Assembly: GCA_946183765.1 (NCBI GenBank)
Contig: CAMHDC010000016.1
Coordinates: 1 to 13,042 of the forward strand
Source of the DNA: an uncultured Clostridia bacterium
Lineage (GTDB): Bacteria; Bacillota; Clostridia; Christensenellales; CAG-138
Direction of reading: 5' to 3'
Length of the DNA: 13,042 bases
Shown here piece by piece: positions 7,061 to 13,042 of the stretch. Below the pieces are notes generated by a model. The model did no database searches and had not been told where the DNA came from. It saw nothing but the letters and a program-made list of their open reading frames with translations. Each line of letters begins with the position of its first letter. Positions within the stretch are counted from its first letter, which is position 1. The position numbers and the translations under genes were made by a program.

Positions 7061-7981
7061 TCAGAACAGCTTGCTGTTCTCGTCCAGACGGCTGACAACC
7101 TTGTTGGCGCCGACGATGAACAGGAAGCCCACCACGGACTGCACAAAGCTGGCGGCGGAGGACATGCCCACGTCGTTGGTCTTGAGCAGGGCGCGGTACA
7201 CATAGGTGTCGATGGTCTGGGTGACGCTGTAGAGCGAGCCCTGGTTCATAGGCACCTGATAGAACAGGCCGAAGTCGGAGCGGAAGATCTGGCCCAGGCT
7301 GAGGATGAAGAGCATGACGATGGTGGGGATCATCAGCGGGATGGTGATCTTCTTGTGCTGCTGCCAGCGGGTGGCGCCGTCCAGGGTAGCCGCCTCATAG
7401 AGGCTGGGGTCGATACCCAGGATGGTGGACATGTAGAGGATCATGCCGAAGCCGATCTGCCGCCACTGGTTGACAAAGGTCAGGACGAAGGGCCACCACT
7501 TGGTCTCCTGATAGAAGGCCGGCGCACTGCCGGTCCAGCGCTCCAGCGCCTTGGTAAAGAGGCCGGAGGTGGGAGACAGGTAGGCGTAGACCAGATAGGC
7601 GATGACGACCATGCTCATCAGGTAGGGCAGGAGGATGGCGGTCATATAGAATTTCTTTTTGAGCTTGCCGACGACCTCGTTGATGAGGATGGCGGCGGTG
7701 ACGCCGAGGATGGCGCCAAGGATGATCCATGCGATGTTATACAGCAGCGTGTTGCGGATCATGATCCAGGCGTCGGCGGTACGGAAGAGGAACTTGAAGT
7801 TCTTCAGGCCGCACCAGGGGCTGGCCCACATACCTTTGGAATAGCTGAAATTCTTAAAGGCGATCTGCAGGCCCGCCAGGGGCAGGTAGTTGTTGATGAA
7901 CAGGTAGATCAGGCCAGGAAGGCCCATGATGTAAAACGGGATCCACTGTTTGAAGCTGATTTTTTTCTTCTTCTGATTCAT
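7061..7981 (-). CDS. lplB: Carbohydrate ABC transporter permease, LplB/UgpA type (CUT1)
   Basis: A 306-residue permease. A basic N-terminus (MNQKKKKISFKQW) precedes the first membrane segment at about 14-30; GLQIAFKNFSYSKGMWASPWCGLKNF is the typical periplasm-side loop of LplB proteins. Further membrane segments lie near 77-101, 112-135, 165-185, 214-233 and 277-294. The EAA loop SLYEAATLDGATRWQQHKKITIPLMIP starts near residue 193 (Glu196, Gly202) and contacts the ATPase. The ATG at 7979-7981 has an AGGGGG ribosome site 6 bases upstream. It follows the binding-protein gene after a 77-base gap that holds a strong hairpin, and precedes lplC by 15 bases. Confidence 0.95.
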   Translation of the reverse strand: MNQKKKKISFKQWIPFYIMGLPGLIYLFINNYLPLAGLQIAFKNFSYSKGMWASPWCGLKNFKFLFRTADAWIMIRNTLLYNIAWIILGAILGVTAAILINEVVGKLKKKFYMTAILLPYLMSMVVIAYLVYAYLSPTSGLFTKALERWTGSAPAFYQETKWWPFVLTFVNQWRQIGFGMILYMSTILGIDPSLYEAATLDGATRWQQHKKITIPLMIPTIVMLFILSLGQIFRSDFGLFYQVPMNQGSLYSVTQTIDTYVYRALLKTNDVGMSSAASFVQSVVGFLFIVGANKVVSRLDENSKLF

Positions 7982-8005
7982 GCCGTTCCCCCTCTTTTCA
8001 AGGTT

Positions 8006-8039
8006 TCATAAGGCTTCCCGAGATCGGGAAGCCTTATGA
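8006..8039 (-). other. Perfect 15-bp intercistronic hairpin after the binding-protein gene
   Basis: Bases 8006-8020 and 8025-8039 are perfectly complementary around a 4-base AGAT/ATCT loop; the stem contains AAGGCTTCCCG and its complement. It starts 19 bases after the binding-protein stop codon on the minus strand. No T tract follows, so it should not act as an efficient intrinsic terminator. A stem of this kind between a binding-protein gene and its permease genes commonly protects the upstream message from 3' exonucleases, so that the binding protein is made in excess over the channel. The structure is seen; the role is inferred. Confidence 0.75.
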
Positions 8040-8058
8040 CCTGGGTTCTTATGGGCGA

Positions 8059-9558
8059 TTACTTGGCCAGCCAGGCGTCCAGAGCAGCCTGGTTGGCGGC
8101 GATGGCGTCCGCCATGCCGGCGGCGTTCAGGGCAGCAACAAGCTCGTCCACAGCCGCATCCACGTCGGCGACCTGGCCGGCGTTCAGGGCGGGCAGCTTC
8201 TGCTCAAGGACCGTGGCGATGGCGCCGCCCTCAGCGGAGAAGGCGCTGCCGTCGAAGTCGTAACCGAAGGTCTTACTCATCTTGGCGGCGTTCTCAAAGG
8301 CCTCGGTATCGGCATAGTAGCTGTCGGTCAGAGGAGCAACGATCTTGATCTTGAGCATGTCGCCGTAGTGCACGAAGGGGGCATAGTAGCCGTTGTGGTC
8401 GGCGTTGTTGGTGCCCTCATAGGTGATCACGTTCTGCGTTCCTTCCACGGGAACGTAATCCAGACCCTCCACGCCGTACATGAGGAGGTTGGCCACGTCG
8501 GGATCGGCATAGATGAGGTTAATCAGATCCATGGCCTTGTCGGGGCGCTTGCAGTTGGCGGCGATGCCCAGCATGAACTCGCGCACACTGGCAGTGGAGA
8601 CGGTGCCGTTAGCGGTCTGCACCAGGCCTACCTCAAAGTTCGGGTTGACCCAGGAGGCAATCTGGTTGGTGGTGTAAGCGGTGGAGGTGCCGAACAGGTG
8701 CTGCTGGGAGAAGTACTCCTGAACGGTGGTGGTATCGGTCAGCTGATCGCTGGGCAGATAGCCGGCGTCGTTCCAAGCCTTGACGGTCTTCCAGTAGTCG
8801 CGCATTTCCTGGCTGTCAAAGGGGTTGACGATGGTGGTGGACTCAGCGGGATCCAGGATGGCGCCGAAGGAACCGGTAGAGCCGAAGTAGTCGCCGCCGA
8901 ACCAGAACTTGTAGTTGACCTGGCCGCTGTTGCCGAAGGTGGTGAAGTACACGCCGTGCTCTTTGCAGATACGGGCCGCCTCGGTCATCTCCTCCAGGGT
9001 CATGCCGTCATGCATGTCGATGCCGAATTCCTCGGCCATGGCCTTGTTGTAGACGAAGCCGCCGCCAACGGCCGCATAGTTATAGCCGCTGACAGCATAG
9101 GTAACGCCGTTCATCTTCTGAGCAGCAGCTACACGCTCGGTGGCCTTCAGAGCGTCCTGTCCGCGGGCGGCCAGCAGGTCGTCCAGCGGGAGCAGCAGGT
9201 CCTGGGAGACCATGTTGTCCATGGGGCTGGTCAGGCCGACGGCCACGATGTCCAGCTTCTCATCGCCGGCAACGCCGAGAGAGGTGGTGGTGGGCAGGTC
9301 GCCGATGAAGACGGGGACGATGTCCACGGTGCAGTTGATCTTTTCGAGGGTGATGGCGCTGAGGGCTTTCTCAACCTCAGCGATGTCCTTGTTTTCCTCG
9401 AAGAGGCCGACGAACTGGATGCTGACCTCATAAGGAGCTTCTTCCTTGTTGATCTCGCCGGAAACCTCGGCGGGAGCGCTGCTGTTGCTGCTGCCGCAGC
9501 CGGCCAGCAGAGCAGCCAGCATCAGAACGGCAAGGAGCATTGCCAGAGTCTTTTTCAT
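8059..9558 (-). CDS. lplA: Extracellular solute-binding lipoprotein of CUT1 importer (LplA type)
   Basis: A 499-residue lipoprotein. The signal peptide has the basic start MKKTLAMLLAVLML, a hydrophobic core and lipobox LLAGC with lipidated Cys21; a Ser-rich linker follows (GSSNSSAPA). The mature part has the two-lobed binding-protein layout, with YEVSIQFVGLFEENKDI starting lobe one, a conserved GGGFVYNKAMAEEFGID stretch and DKAMDLINLIYADPDVANLLMYGVEG in the second lobe. The C-terminal 70 or so residues (LEQKLPALNAGQVADVDA... to ...ALDAWLAK) resemble the DUF3502 tail of LplA-like proteins. It catches an oligosaccharide outside the membrane and delivers it to the two permeases encoded downstream. 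The ATG at 9556-9558 has AGGAGG 8 bases upstream. It is the first gene after the regulator terminator, so likely the first gene of the importer transcript and the main target of the response regulator. The ligand is not deducible from sequence alone. Confidence 0.95.
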   Translation of the reverse strand: MKKTLAMLLAVLMLAALLAGCGSSNSSAPAEVSGEINKEEAPYEVSIQFVGLFEENKDIAEVEKALSAITLEKINCTVDIVPVFIGDLPTTTSLGVAGDEKLDIVAVGLTSPMDNMVSQDLLLPLDDLLAARGQDALKATERVAAAQKMNGVTYAVSGYNYAAVGGGFVYNKAMAEEFGIDMHDGMTLEEMTEAARICKEHGVYFTTFGNSGQVNYKFWFGGDYFGSTGSFGAILDPAESTTIVNPFDSQEMRDYWKTVKAWNDAGYLPSDQLTDTTTVQEYFSQQHLFGTSTAYTTNQIASWVNPNFEVGLVQTANGTVSTASVREFMLGIAANCKRPDKAMDLINLIYADPDVANLLMYGVEGLDYVPVEGTQNVITYEGTNNADHNGYYAPFVHYGDMLKIKIVAPLTDSYYADTEAFENAAKMSKTFGYDFDGSAFSAEGGAIATVLEQKLPALNAGQVADVDAAVDELVAALNAAGMADAIAANQAALDAWLAK

Positions 9559-9570
9559 ATTGTTTTCCTC

Positions 9571-9610
9571 CTGATAATTCTTGTGGGGTTCACTGGCTCC
9601 AGTTTATCAG
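9571..9610 (-). promoter_or_regulatory. Inverted repeat overlapping the ribosome site of the binding-protein gene
   Basis: CTGATAA (9604-9610) and TTATCAG (9571-9577) are perfect 7-bp arms around a 26-base spacer that itself contains ACTGG/CCAGT. The downstream arm shares two bases with the AGGAGG ribosome site (9567-9572). If the upstream arm is transcribed it could partly hide the ribosome site; if transcription starts after the candidate -10 it cannot form in RNA and may be a DNA-binding dyad. Confidence 0.35.
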
Positions 9611-9632
9611 AGAGGGCTCCCCGCTCCTACAA
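9603..9632 (-). promoter_or_regulatory. Candidate promoter of the importer operon
   Basis: On the minus strand TTGTAG (9627-9632) and GATAAA (9603-9608) are 18 bases apart, directly after the regulator terminator and 45 bases before the binding-protein start. The match to sigma-A consensus is weak (3 of 6 and 4 of 6), as expected for a promoter that needs an activator such as the adjacent AraC-type regulator. No clear direct repeats for AraC binding are visible upstream, because that space is taken by the terminator hairpin. Confidence 0.35.
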
Positions 9633-9694
9633 GAAAAGAGGCCTGTTTTTAACACATTTGCGGCTTTCAGCGCCTAACATGTCAAAAACAGGCC
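9631..9694 (-). terminator. Rho-independent terminator of the kinase/regulator operon
   Basis: GGCCTGTTTTT (arm 9684-9694 on the minus strand) pairs with AAAAACAGGCC (9640-9650), 11 bp perfect, and the stem continues inward for about eight more pairs including G-T wobbles. A small GGC/GCC hairpin caps the loop. The U-rich tract TCTTTTCTT follows at 9631-9639. It begins about 25 bases after the response-regulator stop codon. Confidence 0.8.
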
Positions 9695-9718
9695 CTTCAA
9701 TTTGTGCAGTTTTACTAA

Positions 9719-10480
9719 TTATGTGTTGCCCGCCTGGCGGTACTCCTGCGGGGTCATGCCGGTCTCCCGCTTAAAGATCTTGGTAAAATAGGAGAGGTTG
9801 TTGTAACCCACGCTGCCGGCCACCCGGCTGACGGGATATTCGGTCTGCCGCAGCAGCTCCCGCGCCACGCGCAGCCGTTCCTGCGTAATGTATTCCAAGA
9901 TGGACAGCCCCGTCGCCTTGCGGAAGCTGCGGGAGAGATAGCGGTCGTTGAGGTGGACAAGCTCCGGGAAGTCCGCCACGACGATGTCCTCCCCCAGGTG
10001 CTTGTGGATATAGTCGATCACGAAACGGACGGCCGCCTCGCCCGCGCTCTCTTCATTCACCTGCCGCAGTTCCTCCAGCATGGGGGCGGGGATGGCCGCG
10101 GTCTGCTTCTCCCGGAGCCGCTGGAGCAGGGCGCGCAGGATCCCGTCCAGCTCCGCATAGTCGATGGGCTTGAGGACATAGTCCGCGCTGCCCAGCTGCA
10201 GGGCCTTGCGCATGTAGTCGTACTCCGGGTGGCAGGTGATGAACACGCACTCCACGGCGGGATAGTGGGCCTTGACCCACTCGAACAGCTCCAGACCGCT
10301 GCCCCAGGGCATTTCAATGTCACAGAGCATGACCTCGATCCGCTGCTCGGAAAAAAGCTGCTGGGCCTGTGGCATGGAATTGGCGGTAAAGACCTGCTCA
10401 AAGCCGTACGTTTCCCAGTCCATGCGCCGCTTCAGGGCGTTCAGGGCCACAGCCTCGTCGTCGATGAGAATGATATTCAT
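9719..10480 (-). CDS. Response regulator, receiver domain plus AraC-type HTH (YesN type)
   Basis: A 253-residue cytoplasmic regulator. The receiver domain spans about 1-122: acidic pair Asp7-Asp8 in ILIDDEA, phospho-acceptor Asp54 in VMLCDIEMPWGSG, Thr82, and Lys104 in YVLKPID. A short linker leads to an AraC-type double helix-turn-helix from about 150 to 250, with RYLSRSFRKATGLSILEYITQERLRVARELL and VGYNNLSYFTKIFKRETGMTPQEYR as the two characteristic helices. It is compact: many YesN-type regulators have a long middle region (about 350-540 residues) that is missing here. The ATG at 10478-10480 overlaps the kinase stop codon by ATGA, with GGAGG 7 bases upstream inside the kinase gene, indicating translational coupling. 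It is the likely activator of the importer gene set that begins directly downstream; the inducing sugar is unknown. Confidence 0.95.
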   Translation of the reverse strand: MNIILIDDEAVALNALKRRMDWETYGFEQVFTANSMPQAQQLFSEQRIEVMLCDIEMPWGSGLELFEWVKAHYPAVECVFITCHPEYDYMRKALQLGSADYVLKPIDYAELDGILRALLQRLREKQTAAIPAPMLEELRQVNEESAGEAAVRFVIDYIHKHLGEDIVVADFPELVHLNDRYLSRSFRKATGLSILEYITQERLRVARELLRQTEYPVSRVAGSVGYNNLSYFTKIFKRETGMTPQEYRQAGNT

Positions 10481-12201
10481 GCCTTAGCCTCCGTTGTATC
10501 TTCCGTCTCCCGCCTGTGCAGCGCCGGCAGATCGATCGTCACCAGGGTGCCGCCCCCGTCCCGGGCGGCGAGCATCACGCTGCCCTGGCCGCTGTAGAGA
10601 AGCTCGACCCGGTCGATGGCATTCTGTACCCCGACGCCGAGGTCCATACGGAAGACCCGGTCCCGGCGGAACTGCTCGATGCGCTCCAGCATCTCACTCG
10701 AGATGCCGCGGCCGTCGTCCGTGACTGTGAGGCGCATCCCGGTCTCCGTCTTCTCCGCTGTCACACGGATCTGCACGATCCGGTCCGGCAGCAGCGCGTA
10801 TTTGATGGCGTTTTCCGCAAAGCTCTGCAGCAGCAGCGGCGGGATCAGACAGTTTGCCAGATCCGGGTCGTAATCGACCGTGGCCTCAAAGGTGCGGATA
10901 TAGCGCGCCTGTTGGATCTCAAAGTAGTTGCGCAGATGCTCCATCTCCTGCCCCAGGGTGACAAAATCCTGGTTGGCGTTGATGACATAGCGGAAATAGC
11001 GGGAGAGATGGACGATCATCCGCTGGATCAGCGGGAACTCCTCCTGCTCGTAGCTGTAGAGGATGTTCAGGGTATTGAGGATAAAGTGGGGCTTGATCTG
11101 CTGGGCGAGGAAGCCGAGCTTGATCTTCTGCGCCTTGAGCTGTTCCTCATAGACGCTGATCTTCAGCTCCTCCACCTGATCCATCATGTGGTTGAAGCTG
11201 CGGTTGATGCGGTTGAACTCGGTGCCCTGCTCCTTCTCCGGGATCCGATAGTCCAGATCGCCGCCCTCCACGGTTTCGATGGCCCGGTTGAGCTGGGCCA
11301 CCGGCCCCAGTACCCAGTGCTGCATGGCCAGCAGCAGGATCGGCAGAGCGATCACCGCCGCCACGGACAGGATCTGCAGCAGTCGGATGGCAAAGGGCAG
11401 CGCGCCGCTGATCTGACGGGCGGGCACCAGCTCCAGGGCATACAGTTCTCCGGAGGGGGAAGCCGCTGCGGAGATCAGATAGCTCTGCCCGCCGATCCTC
11501 TGCCGGCCTGTCCTCGGTTCCACCTGCTCCGGCAGTTCCCGGCTTGCGTACAAGACCTGACCGTCCCGGTCGGTGAAGGCCAGAATGCGCCCCTCCTCCA
11601 GAGGGATCTGGCGGGCGAAATCCGACAGTTCGATCCAGGAGCCGTACCAGACGCCCCTGTGCTCGCTCATTGCGACCAGCACCGTGCGCTCGTTCACGGA
11701 GAGCAGGCGGACGCCCTGCCGGGGCGAAGCGGAGCCGTCCCCGATCTCCTCCATGATGCGGGTGCGGACCTGGAAACTTCTGGCGGCGTAATTACTGTCG
11801 TTGGCAAAGATATTCTTTTCCGGGAAGTAGGCGAAGATCGCGTTGATAAAGAACTCGTCTTCCCGCTTTTTCTTCATATTTGTCTGCGTGTCCACCACCG
11901 CCTGAACCTGGCGGTAGCGCTCCTCCTCGCTGTTGATCTCCTTGTCCCGCAATCGCAGGAAATCCGGGTCGTCGATGGACAGCAGGGCCAGATAGGTATC
12001 GACGCGCTTCGTGGCCTCGTTCGCCAGGTTCAGATAGAGCGACAGCGTGTGCTGCAGCTCCAGCCCGATCTGCTTTTCTGACTCCGTCATGACCCGCTGG
12101 CCCAGCACGAGTGTCAACAGGTTCAGGGGGATCAGGACCGCGAAGACCAGCAGAATCACGCGGTTGAGCGAGGAAGATAAGAAGTGTTTCAGTTTCTGCA
12201 C
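10477..12201 (-). CDS. Sensor histidine kinase, YesM type (HAMP, His_kinase, HATPase)
   Basis: A 574-residue membrane sensor. The first membrane segment is at about 14-36, an extracellular sensing region of some 235 residues follows (about 37-270), and the second membrane segment is at about 274-293. A HAMP domain runs to about 350 (HWVLGPVAQLNRAIETVEGGDLDYRIP). The phospho-acceptor His372 lies in LAQQIKPHFILNTLN, a variant of the usual QINPHFLYNTL of this kinase family. The ATP-binding domain has the N box FAENAIKYAL (Asn464), DDGRGI (495-500) and LGVGVQNAIDRV (521-532). It most likely senses an extracellular carbohydrate or a liganded binding protein and phosphorylates the regulator encoded by the overlapping next gene. 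Translation starts at GTG (12199-12201), chosen because a strong GGGAGGAG site lies 7 bases upstream and no in-frame ATG precedes the first membrane segment. Confidence 0.95.
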   Translation of the reverse strand: MQKLKHFLSSSLNRVILLVFAVLIPLNLLTLVLGQRVMTESEKQIGLELQHTLSLYLNLANEATKRVDTYLALLSIDDPDFLRLRDKEINSEEERYRQVQAVVDTQTNMKKKREDEFFINAIFAYFPEKNIFANDSNYAARSFQVRTRIMEEIGDGSASPRQGVRLLSVNERTVLVAMSEHRGVWYGSWIELSDFARQIPLEEGRILAFTDRDGQVLYASRELPEQVEPRTGRQRIGGQSYLISAAASPSGELYALELVPARQISGALPFAIRLLQILSVAAVIALPILLLAMQHWVLGPVAQLNRAIETVEGGDLDYRIPEKEQGTEFNRINRSFNHMMDQVEELKISVYEEQLKAQKIKLGFLAQQIKPHFILNTLNILYSYEQEEFPLIQRMIVHLSRYFRYVINANQDFVTLGQEMEHLRNYFEIQQARYIRTFEATVDYDPDLANCLIPPLLLQSFAENAIKYALLPDRIVQIRVTAEKTETGMRLTVTDDGRGISSEMLERIEQFRRDRVFRMDLGVGVQNAIDRVELLYSGQGSVMLAARDGGGTLVTIDLPALHRRETEDTTEAKA

Positions 12202-12207
12202 GGTCTG

Positions 12208-12215
12208 CTCCTCCC
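12208..12215 (-). promoter_or_regulatory. Ribosome-binding site that fixes the GTG start of the kinase
   Basis: GGGAGGAG on the minus strand, about 7 bases ahead of GTG at 12199-12201. The next in-frame Met is near residue 38, after the first membrane helix, so the GTG start is required for a complete sensor. Confidence 0.8.
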
Positions 12216-12227
12216 TTCTTTTGTTCT

Positions 12228-12258
12228 ATTATATAGCTTATCCGGCATCATTTGTCAA
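12228..12258 (-). promoter_or_regulatory. Strong sigma-A promoter for the kinase/regulator operon
   Basis: On the minus strand a perfect -35 TTGACA (12253-12258) is followed after 17 bases by TATATA (12230-12235), and a perfect TATAAT (12228-12233) lies at 19-base spacing in the same AT-rich block. Start of transcription would be about 20 bases before the kinase GTG. Confidence 0.75.
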
Positions 12259-12283
12259 ATTCCGCGGCAAAGGGAAGAAACGC

Positions 12284-12311
12284 TTGCTTTTTCATGGAGG
12301 TCTGGTATACT
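12284..12311 (+). promoter_or_regulatory. Promoter for the divergent carboxylesterase gene
   Basis: TTGCTT (12284-12289), 16-base spacer, and TATACT (12306-12311), with TGG directly before the -10 as in an extended -10 promoter. A LacI/cre-like core GAAACGCTTGC (12277-12287) overlaps the -35; it is only a partial match to the catabolite-repression consensus and I give it low weight. The ribosome site CGGAGG is at 12335-12340. Confidence 0.65.
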
Positions 12312-12348
12312 TTTCCTGTCAAAAGTTAATGATACGGAGGATTCAGCC

Positions 12349-13042
12349 ATGAAACACAGCTTCCGCTGCGACGCCGGGACCGCCCTGATTCAGACGGACC
12401 GGGGTCTTGTCAAGGGCTACGAGCACGACGGCCTTCTCATCTTCAAAGGGATCCCCTACGCCAAGGCACGGCGTTTTCACGCGCCGGAGCAGGTCAAAGC
12501 CTGGGACGGGGTGTTCGACGCCAGCAACTACGGCTTTGTCTGTCCCCTGCTCACCAACGACCGGCCGAATGGGGAACTGCACGTGCCCCATCGCTTCTGG
12601 CCCATGGACGAGGACTGTCTGAATCTGAATATCTGGACCCCGGGCACCGATGAAAAAAAGCGTCCGGTCCTCTTCTGGCTCCACGGCGGCGGTTACGAGG
12701 CCGGCTCCTCCATCGAGCATCTGGCCTATGACGGAGCCAACATGAGCCGTCTGGGCGATGTGGTAGTGGTCACGATCAACCACCGGCTGAACATTCTCGG
12801 GTACTTTGACCTGTCGGACTACGGCAAGGAATACGCCAATTCCGGCAACGTCGGCGGGGACGACATCATCGCCGCCCTGCGCTGGGTGCGGGACAACATC
12901 GCCGCTTTCGGCGGCGATCCGGCGAACGTGACGGTCTTCGGCCAGTCCGGCGGCGGCGCCAAGGTCACCACGCTGCTCCAGTCCCCCGCGGCGGACGGGC
13001 TGTACGCCAGGGGCGTGGTCATGAGCGGCGTGATCGGCCCCG
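12349..13042 (+). CDS. Type-B carboxylesterase (5' part; runs off window)
   Basis: The first 231 codons of a serine esterase that is only distantly similar to the esterase encoded at 4708-6027. Visible motifs: LLIFKGIPYAKARRF (29-43), DEDCLNLNIWTPG (87-99), oxyanion loop WLHGGGYEAGS (110-120), INHRLNILGYF (143-153), and nucleophile Ser200 in FGQSGGG. The family's usual DQ in the helix after the GN..G motif is DD here (GNVGGDDIIAALRWV). The catalytic acid and His lie beyond the window. There is no signal peptide, so it is cytoplasmic. The ATG at 12349-12351 has CGGAGG 8 bases upstream. It is transcribed away from the kinase gene and shares the 147-base intergenic region with it, which suggests that it belongs to the same locus. 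A role in removing ester groups from imported carbohydrate is inferred from that context only. Confidence 0.93.
   Translation, partial: MKHSFRCDAGTALIQTDRGLVKGYEHDGLLIFKGIPYAKARRFHAPEQVKAWDGVFDASNYGFVCPLLTNDRPNGELHVPHRFWPMDEDCLNLNIWTPGTDEKKRPVLFWLHGGGYEAGSSIEHLAYDGANMSRLGDVVVVTINHRLNILGYFDLSDYGKEYANSGNVGGDDIIAALRWVRDNIAAFGGDPANVTVFGQSGGGAKVTTLLQSPAADGLYARGVVMSGVIGP

Noticed and set aside
6131..8011. 626-residue open frame on the plus strand opposite the permease genes
   Set aside because: It is rich in His, Gly, Asp and Val with no family motifs and no matching start region. It is the mirror of GC-rich codon use in two clear permease genes.
8368..9774. 468-residue open frame on the plus strand opposite the binding-protein gene
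   Set aside because: Low-complexity Gly/Val/His composition with no recognisable domain; the minus strand encodes a complete lipoprotein with signal peptide and ribosome site.
12343..12783. 146-residue minus-strand open frame over the esterase start
   Set aside because: No family motifs; the plus strand has promoter, ribosome site and clear esterase motifs.

Overview
The window comes from a GC-rich, low-GC-lineage-type Gram-positive anaerobe, most likely a gut or rumen Clostridia member of the Oscillospiraceae sort. The reasons are a lipoprotein-anchored sugar-binding protein, an LplABC-type transporter, a YesM/YesN-type two-component system, a YesL-like protein, strong AGGAGG ribosome sites and few outer-membrane-type features. 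This placement is inferred from gene families and style; no marker gene is present.

Layout, right to left (almost everything is on the minus strand). At 12349-13042 (+) lies the 5' part of a type-B carboxylesterase, transcribed divergently from the regulators. At 12201-9719 (-) lie a membrane histidine kinase and an AraC-type response regulator that overlap by 4 bases, followed by a strong hairpin terminator (9631-9694). At 9558-6158 (-) is an ABC importer: a lipoprotein binding protein, a 15-bp intercistronic hairpin, then two permeases. After another hairpin (6063-6116) come four catabolic or accessory genes at 6027-995 (-): a second type-B carboxylesterase, a GH39 glycosidase (beta-xylosidase type), a YesL/DUF624 membrane protein and a GH1 beta-glucosidase. 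At 740-1 (-) is the start of an MsmK/UgpC-type ATPase, preceded by about 250 bases without a gene that contain a candidate promoter and a structured leader.

How it fits together (inference). The kinase/regulator pair senses an extracellular oligosaccharide and activates the importer. The importer lacks its own ATPase next to the permeases and probably uses the MsmK/UgpC protein at the left end. None of the glycosidases or esterases has a signal peptide, so imported, ester-decorated oligosaccharides would be de-esterified and cut to monosaccharides in the cytoplasm. Acetylated or feruloylated xylo-oligosaccharides are the best guess because of the GH39 enzyme. Pectin-type or plant glycoside substrates cannot be excluded, since LplABC, YesL and YesMN also occur in such loci.

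I see no transposon, phage, CRISPR, tRNA or rRNA. Nothing here is clearly a new class of system. The most unusual items are non-coding: the leader of the ATPase gene, the intercistronic hairpins, and dyads near promoters.
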